Shown: piece after piece, positions 21,538-30,944 of the stretch | Numbering within the stretch: the first letter of the stretch is position 1 | Layout of the letters: the number at the start of each line of letters is the position of its first letter | DNA from: Polytrichum commune | Taxonomy: Eukaryota > Streptophyta > Polytrichopsida > Polytrichales > Polytrichaceae | Reading direction: 5' to 3' | Assembly: GCA_950295325.1 (NCBI GenBank) | Contig: OX485803.1 | Location: forward strand, 33,867,554-33,931,553 | DNA length: 64,000 bases | Notes under the pieces: generated by a model | Told to the model about the DNA's origin: nothing | Database searches by the model: none | The model's input: the letters and a program-made list of their open reading frames with translations, nothing else | Program-made: the position numbers and the translations under genes

Positions 21538-24500
21538 GTATCATCGATCCCTCGTCTGCCCTAACCTAACCTAAACTAAAATTCTTGCTGCAATGATTCG
21601 TCCACGCTTGATTTGAAGTTCAAGATTTCAGGAAAATTACCGATCATTTTAGAAAAATTTAGAGAATATGCCAAAGATCAATAAGAAAAACCGAAAGATG
21701 TCAACATGTAACTGGTTGGACTCGTAAACACTAGGATGTCGACCGATTATGCCCAAAAATCTCTCGGACGCTGTCCCTAACTCAGAGAATTACTTTTATT
21801 GCAATTTTTTTATCTAGTAGCATCACTTGATTTCAAGTGCACCCTACCACCTATGCTCCACCCAATCAAAGTGGGGTATCAAAGTGGATTATCCAGATGA
21901 GCAAGATATTTTCAACCAACTATGTGGGAACCTAGGGGCTTGCCTTTGAGGGAGATAGGTATCCACCGACTTGTCCGCACCCATTCAAGGTGTTCACCTT
22001 TGAAAGGAGGCAGCAGTCTTCAGGGGGCTCTCATTCTTTTAATACCTGTTTCGGGATTACATATAAACACAGACCAACTCGAAAATGAAGCAGCAAGCCT
22101 GTAGTTCACGCCAGTGCAACATCGGAATCGTCATTATTTCTTAGGGTCACTCGACATGGTCTCTGAGGTTTTAGTGACATTTGAAATTTGGTTGAATGTG
22201 ATGAATCTTACAGCGACAAATGCTCTGGCAAACTTGAACTATACAAGTGTAAATGGTGAGCCGATGCGCCTCATGTATTCCATGTTCAACAACCCTGCAC
22301 GTAGCTGCAGCGACAAAGCGAACGTGTTTATTAAGGTGAGGTGGTTTGGGTTGACTAATTATGTCTGCAGGAGGCAACATCCTCGACTTAGTTTTTATAT
22401 TCATTGATTTTATGATCACTACCCCTGACACCTATATATTATCATGTAGATGCAGGCATCTTTCCCATTAAGATTCTATGTGTGTGATGGTTTGTTTGAG
22501 TTGGAACTGTGCAGAATCTGGATGCATCTATCGACACGCAAGCCCTGCATGAAACATTTTCAGCGTTCGGGTTTGTATTGTCATGCAAAGTGGCAGTTGA
22601 CGAATTTGGTCAATCCAAGGGACACGGATTCGTCCAATTTGAAGATAAGGAATCTGCTCGCATTGCCATTGAGAAAGTGAATGGAATGCTGATGGAGAAC
22701 AGAAACGTGTCTGTTGTCCCCTTTGTCCCACGTGTTCCTCAGGTAGCAGCTAAAACCCCACAGTAATCCCCTTTAGAATTATTATTTCAGTTGTTTGTTT
22801 CTACACATGCTTCTGAAGAATTTCAAATAATTTCTTAGCAAAGACTGTACGAAGAGGGCTTTGAGATCAGGAATCCTTCGTACCATTTGTGTCTAAATCG
22901 GGAGTAAGCTTTAATTTACACTCTAACTGTTGAAATTTCAGAACTACACTAAATATGATATTTAGTGTCACTTACTATTTGGATTTGCACAGTGATATAT
23001 CTTTTTACAATTGATGTAATTCTTTACCAAGTAAAGTTTTTAATGTTCTATAATGTTCACATAACCAAGTTAACATGAGATATACAGTATATAATTGAAG
23101 CATTGCGTAATTCCAAATAGTAAGTGACAATAAATATCACATTTAGTGTACTTAGAAAGAAATTTATTTTAAGTAAAGCAAGGATGGGTCGCCATCTGGA
23201 CCCCTAGCTAAGTATCATTTACAATCAATAATACTTAGAGTATTATGCCCCCCCCCATCCCCTCATTATGTACTAAGTACTAGTTTTTCTAAAGATGGGT
23301 ATCGGTGTATCATAGGGACCCTCAATAAGCTCAGCCCGTAGGCTGAGCCTTTTGAAGGATGCTAGTATACACCAATGCCCTACCTTAGAGAACCAACACC
23401 GCACAGAATTGGCGGCATGGTTGTATCGAACCAATGATTGTTTACCACGTCCTTCCTACCTACCTAACACATCATCAAATGTGATTATCATCATACAATG
23501 GGCCTCCTCGAAGCCACCGAGAGAGGCCCATCACGTAGGCGAGATACAACCCTTATCAACTAAAATGGGAATGTAATGATTGCTAGTTGGTACGTGAGAA
23601 TACCCGTTGAGGGTTCTTAAAATAAAACTCATCCATTCCAATACACCTCCACATGTTTATAAAACAATGCAACTAATCAATTGTAATATGAAAGATCTCA
23701 TCAATTGTGACAAAAGGATTGTCTCATAATGGACCAATTGGCTCATTTTAGTTGATAAGGCCAACTTCATCATCATGTTGACTATGGATCTTAATTTAGA
23801 ATGGTTATTGACATATTTTGATCACGCTGGAGCACCAGATGGCGGCAGCTGATCATCATGAGTTCACGAATGTGTATGTGAAGAACTTCTCCATCAATGT
23901 AAGTGAAGAGGACCTAATGGCAGTCTTTGGCAAGTTTGGAGCCATCAAGAGCACAGTGGTGATGAGGGATAGCCAGGGAATGTCAAGGTGCTTTGGGTTT
24001 GTGGACTTCCACGACCACAAGGCGGCCGCACAAGCCATCGTCGCCTTGGATGGAAGAACCAATGCCATTGATGGCTGCCAATGGTACGTGGGGAGGGCAC
24101 AGAAGAGAGAGGAAAGGATTAAAATGCTCTTGTCAAAGTTTCATCGCCAGGACCAGCTGGACACACAGCAGACCATGTCGAGAGATGACCTGGAAGATGA
24201 CCACAGGTGGAGTACTCAACACGTCCGCAACAACTTCTACAACATCATCAACCCAGATCGAGTGAATTCTGGTGGTGTAAGCTCAATCATTCTCTTGAAC
24301 CAAATGGGTACTCTCATCTGATAGATGCAACACTGTATATGCCTATATGAATATGATTCCTATCCGATTCTGTAAGGTGTATGAGTGTTGAATGGGTACT
24401 TCGTCCGATGACTAGCCGAGTTCTCCTTCGATATGAAACATGCGATTGGTACAAGATGGTTAGCGTATCTGAATGGAGGCCGTAGCAACTTGTTTTAGAG

Positions 24501-27304
24501 TGTTTGGGTGTCACATGAATATCTTATTCATTGTCAAAATGAAGATTCTTGTGCTCATTACTGGTTATATAGGTCCCCCAGCCAATTATGTTGATCATTG
24601 AGCTTAGAATGGTATACATATTGGGAGCATGTAGTCTAGCAATCTCTTTTAGGCACATGATGCATATTTGGTGTTTGTTATTGGATTCGCACCAAACCAC
24701 ACACCACTCAAATATAGGTGTTTGATTAGGATGAGTAAGTTTATTAGACGAGTCTACCTTTATATTATCCTTGCTATGGTAGACATGTGTAATTGAGTTA
24801 CTTGTCTTGATCAAACACCTACATTTGAGTGGTGTGTGATTTGGTGAGAACCTCATAATGGACACCAAAAAGACATCATGTGTTTAAAAGAGACTGCTAG
24901 ACTACGTGCTCCAAACGTGTTAACCACTCTAGATTCAATAGTCAACATAATTGGGGGACCTATATGTCCATCTAATGAGCACGAAAATCTTCACTTTGAT
25001 AATCAAGAAGATACTTATATGAGCTCAAAAAATTATGAGGAAAGTAGCTATAATCTCGATTTACATTTGCTAGCTATCTTGTGCTAAATGCGTGTTTCAT
25101 ATCGTAGGAGAAGTGGGCTAGTCTGAAGAAGTAACCATTTGACACCCATCTACCTTAACTGTGAAGTTAATTTTGTGAGAATTTGTCATCTGCATTTTGT
25201 AGCTGACATATTTCTCAATATCATGGAGGTCTGGGTAGGATAGGTGCACTCCTTTCTGCATGAGGGTGAAGGTAAGAGCTTTGAGCACTAGTCTTAACTT
25301 GGTTTCTATTGCTGGACTTGTAGATGGAGAAATGACACACGGAACTTTAGGAAAATTACAAACTAGGGAATTAAGATGTGGTAAACTGGACAACAGCCAC
25401 TGCAGGTCTTCCCCAAGTTTTGTCTACTTTAATCACCACATATTTCCCAGCTAGCTGGATTTAAATTGGCCAAAGTTCCTTCCCTGTGGAAGTCTAGATT
25501 CATATTTGGTCTTCATTGGAATAAATTAGAATTTGGGCATGACGTAGTTTTTACCTTTGAATGCAGGTTCCAAAAAAGAAGAGAAGGCAGAGGGGAAAGA
25601 GGTGTGGCAGAAAGTCAAAGGTAAGTAATCCAGCATGAGCTGCTATGTTTGGTTGCCTTAAACCCATGTTTTCGAATAAGAATTTTTTTTCATCGGTACA
25701 CTAAAGATCTGATATAGTGTGGCCCACGGTAATCATGATCGACCCACATTAATGGGTGAACGGACATCACACATCAGTTTATTACACTGATGTTCTTTTT
25801 TTCTTTTTTTTTCTTCCTTTCATTACTGACCCATATTAATTATCAAATAATCACTAGTTGACAACTAGAAAAGATATCACATGACACTTGCAAGTGCTAC
25901 ACCCTAACCTCCATAATGTCACCCTCTATAATGTCATTCCTTCTCTTATCTCCTAAATCCCTAGGGAACGGATGTGTTCAATTTAAATCTCCCTTTATTT
26001 GTCAAATGTCCTTCTCAAATATCATAGTTTTTGACATTAAAACAATCCACCAAAGAATTCAAATCACATGCTCGCATGCATCACATTGTCATCATTGTCA
26101 TTAATGTAATGTTGACTTTGTGTTATTCCACAATGTCACATGCTACACTAATTCTTTATTATCACGCATCCATGTGAACATTGCACACCTCCTTGATATC
26201 ATGTGCACTTTGGTTGCCACATGCATGACAGTAAGGAGGTTAGAATGTATTGTTGTTGTTGTCATCGTCGCCGTTGTCATCTTCTCTAATGAAACAAGCT
26301 TCATTTCATTATTAAAAAAAACAAACAAGGCTGTGGAGACCTGAAAAAGGTGCTACACGGAAAACATGAAAAGTCACTAAGACCGCTCTAATTAGCATGA
26401 CACAGATTTCAATACGCCACTAAACCAGATGTTTGGTGTAAGGCTTGCTTTCAATTATTTCTTCACCACATGAATTTCTAAGTTGATGGTGATGATGCTT
26501 ATAAAATTCAATGATGTATGTGTGCAACAACAGCACTCACAAGACCAAATCGACAAATTAGCCCCACCTGCAGCCTTCAATAAGGTTGATCAAGCTGTGG
26601 ACATGTCATCTCAATGTGTTGCATTCAATAATGATCTCCAACAACATGTCGAGGCAGTTGCTGCAGATTCTGCATCCCAATTACCCTCAGATTGTAGTGC
26701 AGGAGGTGGTATAGATCCAAGTCGCCCTCATGAATCAGATGATGCTCTTCTGACATCTGCCTTGGTCTCAGCAGTGGCCGCAGATGAACGACTCGCGGTG
26801 AGTTTAAATTTTATGAAATGTGGATTTTATACATTTTTTGAATCTTGTGCTAGATACATCAGATAGCATTGTTAAACCTCGTCACGAGCTTGGTCAAGAA
26901 CCAAGTGTTTCCAAGTCCAACCGGTTACATATTGATATCTCAAACATAAGGTATATTTTATAGATTCTTTAAAATGATAGGCGATTTGCCTGAAGTCTTG
27001 GAACTTGAACCGGTAAGTTCTCAAACTCAGCCGGCCCATCTGTAACTAGCAGTGGATCTCCCCGTTCGTAGTTCCCATCCTGTTTTAAATTCAACTCAGG
27101 AATCAAATCTTCCTTAGGAATCAGGGGTTTCATTTCTAGGAATGAGTTCTGAGTATATATAGTCCTCACCCCATAATGAGCCTATCTTCAGAGGCAAACC
27201 CTTCACATAATCTACAATTAAGGCTTAAAAAGGCTTAGTTTTGCATGGCTAGGCATGTTTATACCCATCTTGGAGTTAATGAGGTTTCATTGCAAGCACC
27301 CAAA

Positions 27305-27349
<45 letters not shown>

Positions 27350-27797
27350 GTCCTAAAATCACACAATTATATCCTTGTACATGGAATTTAATGATTAATG
27401 CTTACATCAAAAGAAAGTTTTCCCACTCTTACGAAGCTTAATGCTGTTATGGGCATTTTAGTTGACTCTGGTGTTATTTTGTCCTTACGCTGAATTACAT
27501 ATTTCAGCACATACATGAAAAGTTATTGTGGTTTAATTGCAGATGCTTGGAGGCCATCTATACCCACTTCTGGAGCAGTTTGAGCAGGAGCATAGCACGG
27601 AGGTTTCGCTCTACGTGCTTGTCCGCGTGGGAACAAATGAAATCAGCCAATTGACAGGCAGCCCCACAGCTCTCCAGGCAAAAATAGATTCAAGCAAGCA
27701 GTTGGTAATGGTAGTTCCACAATCTGGCGCCCAAGAAGGGCCTGCTCGAGATGTCATTCCTGTTCCAGGACTTATGTCTTTACAAATGATGGCGTAG
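20862..27797 (+). CDS. Poly(A)-binding protein homologue, three RRMs plus PABC
   Basis: Seven exons: 20862-21537, 22214-22335, 22515-22742, 23839-24276, 25567-25620, 26534-26797, 27543-27797. All have GT..AG borders and join in frame to 678 codons. PABPs coat mRNA poly(A) tails and link them to translation factors and deadenylases. Order: acidic N-terminal extension (1-172; [12 protein letters not shown]), RRM1 (173-255; LYIADL, RGYVKF), RRM2 (262-340; VFIKNL across the exon 2/3 junction, KGHGFVQF at 301-308), RRM3 (353-430; VYVKNF, CFGFVDF to 399), basic linker with [11 protein letters not shown] in exon 5, and PABC (about 580-650; [16 protein letters not shown]). RRM4, normal in plant PABPs, is absent. 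The PABC core KITGMLLE is replaced by VSLYVLVRV. The start follows an in-frame stop. Open frames across all exons argue against a simple pseudogene. The exon 5 and 6 borders are the least certain. Confidence 0.85.
21538..22213 (+). other. PABP intron 1, repeat-bearing
   Basis: Intron with donor GTATCA and acceptor TTACAG. About 21610-21790 resembles dispersed repeat E at 39440-39540 and 48350-48530 (AAACCGAAAGATGTC.ACATGT, AACACTAGGAT.T.GACC, TTATGCCCAAA.ATCTC). At 21870 GGGGTATCAAAGTGGATT faintly recalls a copia primer-binding site. Confidence 0.6.
22214..22335 (+). CDS. PABP exon 2: end of RRM1, start of RRM2
   Basis: Acceptor CTTACAG and donor AAG/GTGAGG. Completes the Ala codon and encodes 40 residues: [20 protein letters not shown] closes RRM1 and NVFIK opens RNP2 of RRM2. 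It aligns block by block with ALEELNYTPLNGKPIRIMYS of canonical PABPs. Confidence 0.85.
22515..22742 (+). CDS. PABP exon 3: RRM2
   Basis: Acceptor TGTGCAG, donor CAG/GTAGCA, 76 codons in phase 0. [39 protein letters not shown] and [12 protein letters not shown] match the most conserved RRM of PABPs. Reading through the donor would hit a stop at 22764-22766, giving a truncated protein if the intron is retained. Confidence 0.85.
22945..23150. mobile_element. 206-bp TIR element (MITE family 2)
   Basis: The ends are inverted repeats of about 40 bp (TACACTAAATATGATATTTA, then GTGTCACTTACTATTTGGA, against the reverse complement of the right end) with only a few mismatches. The outer part is itself palindromic (ACTAAATAT..ATATTTAGT). 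A second copy is at 59338-59564. Non-autonomous. Confidence 0.85.
23640..23838 (+). repeat. FB-family fragment abutting PABP exon 4 acceptor
   Basis: GTTGACTATGGATCTTAATTTAGAATGGTTATTGACATATTTTGATCAC matches FB arm text elsewhere (for example GTTGACTATTGAACTTAGAATGGTT..TACTTTGAGCAC at about 17775). Similarity stops about 10 bases before the CACCAG acceptor. The intron's 3' end, including any branch point, therefore seems to be transposon-derived. Confidence 0.6.
23839..24276 (+). CDS. PABP exon 4: RRM3
   Basis: Acceptor CACCAG and donor GGT/GTAAGC, 146 codons, phase 0 on both sides. [40 protein letters not shown] and [16 protein letters not shown] match PABP RRM3 and its exit helix. The tail (residues about 440-488) is polar and diverged, where normal PABPs run directly into RRM4. 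If the donor were not used the frame would continue to 24321. Confidence 0.85.
24385..25145. repeat. Complete FB fold-back element in PABP intron 4
   Basis: Two arms of about 340-360 bp in opposite orientation, with only a short central spacer near 24745-24785. Left outer end: GGGTACTTCGTCCGATGACTAGCCGAGTTCTCC. Right outer end: the mirror image, GGAGAA.TGGGCTAGTC.GAAGAAGTAACC. Inner blocks pair throughout (GATATGAAACATGCG with CGTGTTTCATATC; ACACACCACTCAAAT with ATTTGAGTGGTGTGT). It has no coding capacity. Transcription through intron 4 would make a long double-stranded hairpin, a likely small-RNA source. Confidence 0.85.
25567..25620 (+). CDS. PABP exon 5: basic linker
   Basis: 54 bases, acceptor GAATGCAG and consensus donor AAG/GTAAGTAA, phase 0. 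Encodes [18 protein letters not shown], a dense basic cluster resembling a nuclear-localisation or RNA-contact segment. It is not part of canonical PABPs. The splice sites are strong, but its short length makes inclusion uncertain without transcripts. Confidence 0.6.
25621..26533 (+). other. PABP intron 5, carrying MITE family 1
   Basis: Donor GTAAGTAA. Contains the MITE at 25898-26249 and T-rich tracts. No alternative RRM4-like coding sequence is visible on the plus strand. Confidence 0.6.
25898..26249 (+). mobile_element. MITE family 1, copy B
   Basis: 352 bp. Terminal repeats are TACACCCTAACCTCC on the left and the reverse complement of TACATTCTAACCTCC on the right. The interior has CCCTAGGGAACGGATGTG and CACATGCTCGCATGCATCAC. 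Copies A (17344-17701) and C (30256-30602) share the whole length. No open frame of interest. Confidence 0.85.
26534..26797 (+). CDS. PABP exon 6: linker and start of PABC
   Basis: 264 bases in phase 0 between acceptor CAACAG and donor GCG/GTGAGT. Polar, Gln/Asp/Ser-rich linker ending in [17 protein letters not shown]. This matches the first helix of the PABC domain (canonical LASALANATPEQQR). The acceptor has a weak pyrimidine tract; an alternative is CCTGCAG at about 26573. Confidence 0.75.
26798..27542 (+). other. PABP intron 6 with CT microsatellite
   Basis: Holds a CT run at 27309-27344. The acceptor TTTAATTGCAG is strong. The minus-strand frame 27169-26969 has no recognisable domain. 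Confidence 0.6.
27543..27797 (+). CDS. PABP exon 7: PABC/MLLE core and C-terminus
   Basis: 84 codons and the TAG at 27795-27797. [20 protein letters not shown] is clearly PABC (canonical LGERLYPLVEQLEPEHAAK). The next canonical segment, KVTGMLLEMDQTEVLHLLES, reads [20 protein letters not shown], so the MLLE signature that contacts PAM2 peptides is lost while the later helix ([14 protein letters not shown]) is retained. Partner binding is probably altered. Confidence 0.85.
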   Translation: MLGGHLYPLLEQFEQEHSTEVSLYVLVRVGTNEISQLTGSPTALQAKIDSSKQLVMVVPQSGAQEGPARDVIPVPGLMSLQMMA

Positions 27798-27940
27798 GCA
27801 AGAACAATAATTAGGGTTGCCCATCAATCACACATCTCACCAACTTAAAAATATTGTGAAAATTAAGGCCCAGGGTAAGCTTACTAACTAGCACAGACTG
27901 GACGTTGTACCATAGAATTTAAATACTTGTTAATTAACTA
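27798..27940 (+). other. Probable 3' UTR of the PABP gene
   Basis: AT-rich sequence immediately after the stop. No canonical AATAAA is placed convincingly; plant polyadenylation signals are loose. Confidence 0.4.
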
Positions 27941-28203
27941 CTAGACATTCAGGTGGCTTATTTGTAAAGTAAATGCACCATCGTCAGTGAGGTTAGCACG
28001 ATTTTGAGGGATCTGCCGCTAATTGACTAGACATTCAGGTGGTTTTTCTGTAAATTTAATGCATTACAGTCGGCAAAATTAGCACTTTTTTGAGGGATCC
28101 ACTGCTCAATTGACGAGACATTCAGGTGGTTTTTGTGTAAATTTAATGCACCACAGAACTCAGTGGAATTAGCACGTTTTTGAGGGATCCACGATTATGG
28201 GCT
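27941..28203. repeat. 86-87 bp tandem repeat, three copies
   Basis: Units begin at CTAGACATTCAGGTGG (27941, 28027) and CGAGACATTCAGGTGG (28114). They continue with TGTAAATTTAATGCA.CA.AG, TTAGCAC and TTTTTGAGGGATC. The third unit is also the start of a larger duplication. Confidence 0.85.
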
Positions 28204-28996
28204 AAATCTGTAGAATGGTCAGGAGCTCATACAAGCGATGTATTTTGATGATAGTAGTAGTTCAGATTGAATCTCATGATGAACACAAGGATGGTCTTTA
28301 TTAGAGATGTCATGGAGACTCATCTGCAGCCAGTTTTGACTAAAATGCAAACTAAAATCTTGCAATAGATTTTCTTTCCCCGGGGTAGCAAATACCCCTT
28401 TGAATTACAGGTGTTCGCAAATCATTTCTAATGACTCTCACACTTGATGGCTTATTATTTTCACAAAGAGAAGCGTCCTTGGAAATCTGAGGCATTGAGA
28501 GGAACCCCATTGATTTCATTTCTGTCTGATTAAGGCTTGGGGTTAACTACCGGCGCCCTCAAGTTGTATAATGGTTGATTACTTGCAAATTAACTAGACA
28601 TCTTTCAGGTGGGTGTTGTGTAATTTTAATGCACTACAGTCAGTAAAATAAGCATGTTTTTAAGGGATCTGCAATCATGGAGCCAATATTCACAATGTAA
28701 TTTTGTCGCCAATCGTTCAGTAGTTGTGATTGAAAGTCATGATAAACACCAGGATTCTATGAACAGGAGAACAGGATTCTATGAACTCATTTGCAGCCAG
28801 TTTTGAACCTTGGTCTGTTAAGAGTTAAGATGCAAACCATCTATTGCAATTGATTTCCCCCAGGTAGCAACTTTGAACCCCTTTATGATAGTTATTGGTA
28901 AATCATTTCCGATGCTTTTCGTTATGAATTGATGGCTTGTTATTTTGCAAAGAAGAGGCAACATGCTTGGAAAGAGAGGGCATTTGAGAGGATCCA
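28114..28996. repeat. ~400-bp duplication downstream of PABP
   Basis: Copy 1 runs from about 28114 to 28510 and copy 2 from about 28594 to 28996. Shared blocks are GACAT..TTCAGGTGG, TGAA(T/A)(C/G)TCATGAT.AACAC, CTCAT.TGCAGCCAGTTTTGA, AGGTAGCAA and TTGATGGCTT.TTATTTT. The two copies differ by many substitutions and indels. Confidence 0.8.
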
Positions 28997-30255
28997 TGTG
29001 TGTCTGCATGAGAAAAGCTTCACACTTTCAAATGTCATTCTTAGAATTGATAATAAGAAACAAATTATTTCTCTCTTGCAAGGCTCACCATCCGCACTTC
29101 CTTGACTATTTAGTCGCTTCAAAGATAGTCTCAAAAAAATTGTCTTGAAAATCCTTTGTACAGTACTAACACAAAAGGAGATATAGAATGATGCTTGTTG
29201 TAAATAAATTAGCAGCCCCACACTGTACCTTCTCCTAAATTTGCCATGTGTCATCCCTACATTGGCTGAGACCCACTCAAATCTTGAGTGGAAAAGACAT
29301 TTTGGTACTCGTACAAATGATATAGAGCACCCTCTATGGTGTCTTTGCAAGGGTTGTCATTTCAACTGATTGGGTAGATCGTGAGCAAGCTACACCTGTC
29401 ACACCTATTACTATGGGTCAAAAGTTAGTGTGGGTAAATATCATGGTGCACTATATTTTATGTGTGGGTTGAAAATTAGGGTGGCTCGCAAATTGATAAA
29501 CCATTAAAATTCAAATCCAAAATGAAATATGTTAACCCAAATGATGTTATAATTTTCAAAACCAGAGTTATAAGCACCCAATCCATATTCCTAGTTCTAA
29601 GCATATGATACGGTGGACTCTAAAATGACATGAATCAAGAAAATTTGTATTAACCAAATTATCGTGGTATGTCAAATTTATAGTGAACCACAATAATAGG
29701 TGTGAAAGATGTAGCCAATCTTGCAGACAAGCTAGCCATGTGTGTTGGGAGAGCATCAATCAAAGTTCCCTTTGATGTCCCACTGTACACAAGACGAAAC
29801 AATATTGTCCATTTCAACCATCCATTGCACCTCATTACTAGGACATGTAAGCTTATGTACATATGAATCAATCTTGTTGTCACCTGTCCAGAATTCAAAA
29901 CCAAAAATCTTCCATCGGCAACAAAATCTATATATGTGTGCATTTTCTCGTCAGTTGTCCCAATGGACAGCTATGATGCACAATTTTTTCTTTTGGTAAT
30001 AGTCATGAGATTAGTAACACCATGAGATGCTACGTTTTGCCATGAGGTACATTGACTTATGACAGATCATAGCATCAGATTGAACTCAGATCAATTTTTT
30101 CCTGACAATAATCTTTGTAGTCTTGCATCATCATCCTCCTTGCTGATGCAATTCTCTTGGCCAAGTGAAAATTGAACCCTAGACTACATAGAACAACCAT
30201 TTGTATCCATCTTTAGAACCCGCTTTGGAGTTGCTAAAATATTTCTAAGAAGCAC
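28997..30255. other. Intergenic, nothing recognised
   Basis: No domain-bearing frame and no repeat partner found in the window. The short frames on both strands are overlapping shadows of one another. Confidence 0.45.
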
Positions 30256-30602
30256 TACACCCTAACCTCCATAATGTCACCCCCTCTTTTCTATCCCAAA
30301 ACCCTAGGGAGCGGATGTGCTCAATTTAGATTTCTTTTCATGTTGTCACATTTATCTCCCATATATCATGGGTTTGGACATTGAAGTAATCCACCAAAGA
30401 ATTCCAACCACACATTCGCATGTATCACAATGTCGTCATTATAATGATTATCATTACTACATTGTTGAATTTATGCTATTCCATAATGTCACTTGCTACA
30501 ATAATTCTTTATTATCAAGCATCCGTGTTAACACTACACACCTCCTTAATATCACATGCACTTTGGTTTCCACATGCATGATAGTAGGGAGCTCATAGTG
30601 TA
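30256..30602 (+). mobile_element. MITE family 1, copy C
   Basis: 347 bp, same orientation as copy B. The left end is TACACCCTAACCTCCATAAT and the right end is the reverse complement of TACACTATGAGCTCCC. It shares CCCTAGGGAGCGGATGTGC, CCACCAAAGAATTCC and TGCACTTTGGTTTCCACATG. Confidence 0.85.
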
Positions 30603-30944
30603 TTTTGAAGCTCCTTTGGTGCTACAAGCACTTATAAATCACTAAGTTCTAAGAATCTTTAGGAATTTTCTTAGGTTGAGCATAAACACCTAGGAGGTTT
30701 ATATGGCGATTGTTTCTTTAGAGAAGTTGCTTCCAATCAGTACAAAAATCAATACTTGAAGTTGTAACCTTTCTAATCTAGATATAAATGATATTGAGGG
30801 ATTCCTCTCAATGTCTTCTTTCCAAGCATGTTAAATTTCCTTTAGTGACATAAGAAATCATGAATTTATTACCAACATTAAAAGTAACTTAGAAATAGTT
30901 GTTCCAAAAGGTAATAGCACTATGTAACTATGGGAGTAATCAAG

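Larger units (their letters stand above)
22743..23838 (+). other. PABP intron 3, with MITE and FB fragment
   Basis: Contains a 206-bp TIR element (22945-23150), a C9 tract (23248-23256) and an FB-family fragment that runs up to the acceptor at 23837-23838. The plus-strand frame at 23352-23576 has no domain. Confidence 0.65.

Noticed and set aside
21860..21900. GGGGTATCAAAGTGGATT as a copia primer-binding site in intron 1
   Set aside because: Only a partial match to the usual TGGTATCAGAGC and no LTR end upstream.
25118..25393. Minus-strand frame in PABP intron 4, considered as a hidden gene
   Set aside because: No recognisable domain; partly overlaps the FB element end.
24277..26533. Search for a missed RRM4 exon between exons 4 and 6
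   Set aside because: No frame on the plus strand shows RNP2/RNP1-like text; the space is FB element, MITE and plain intron.
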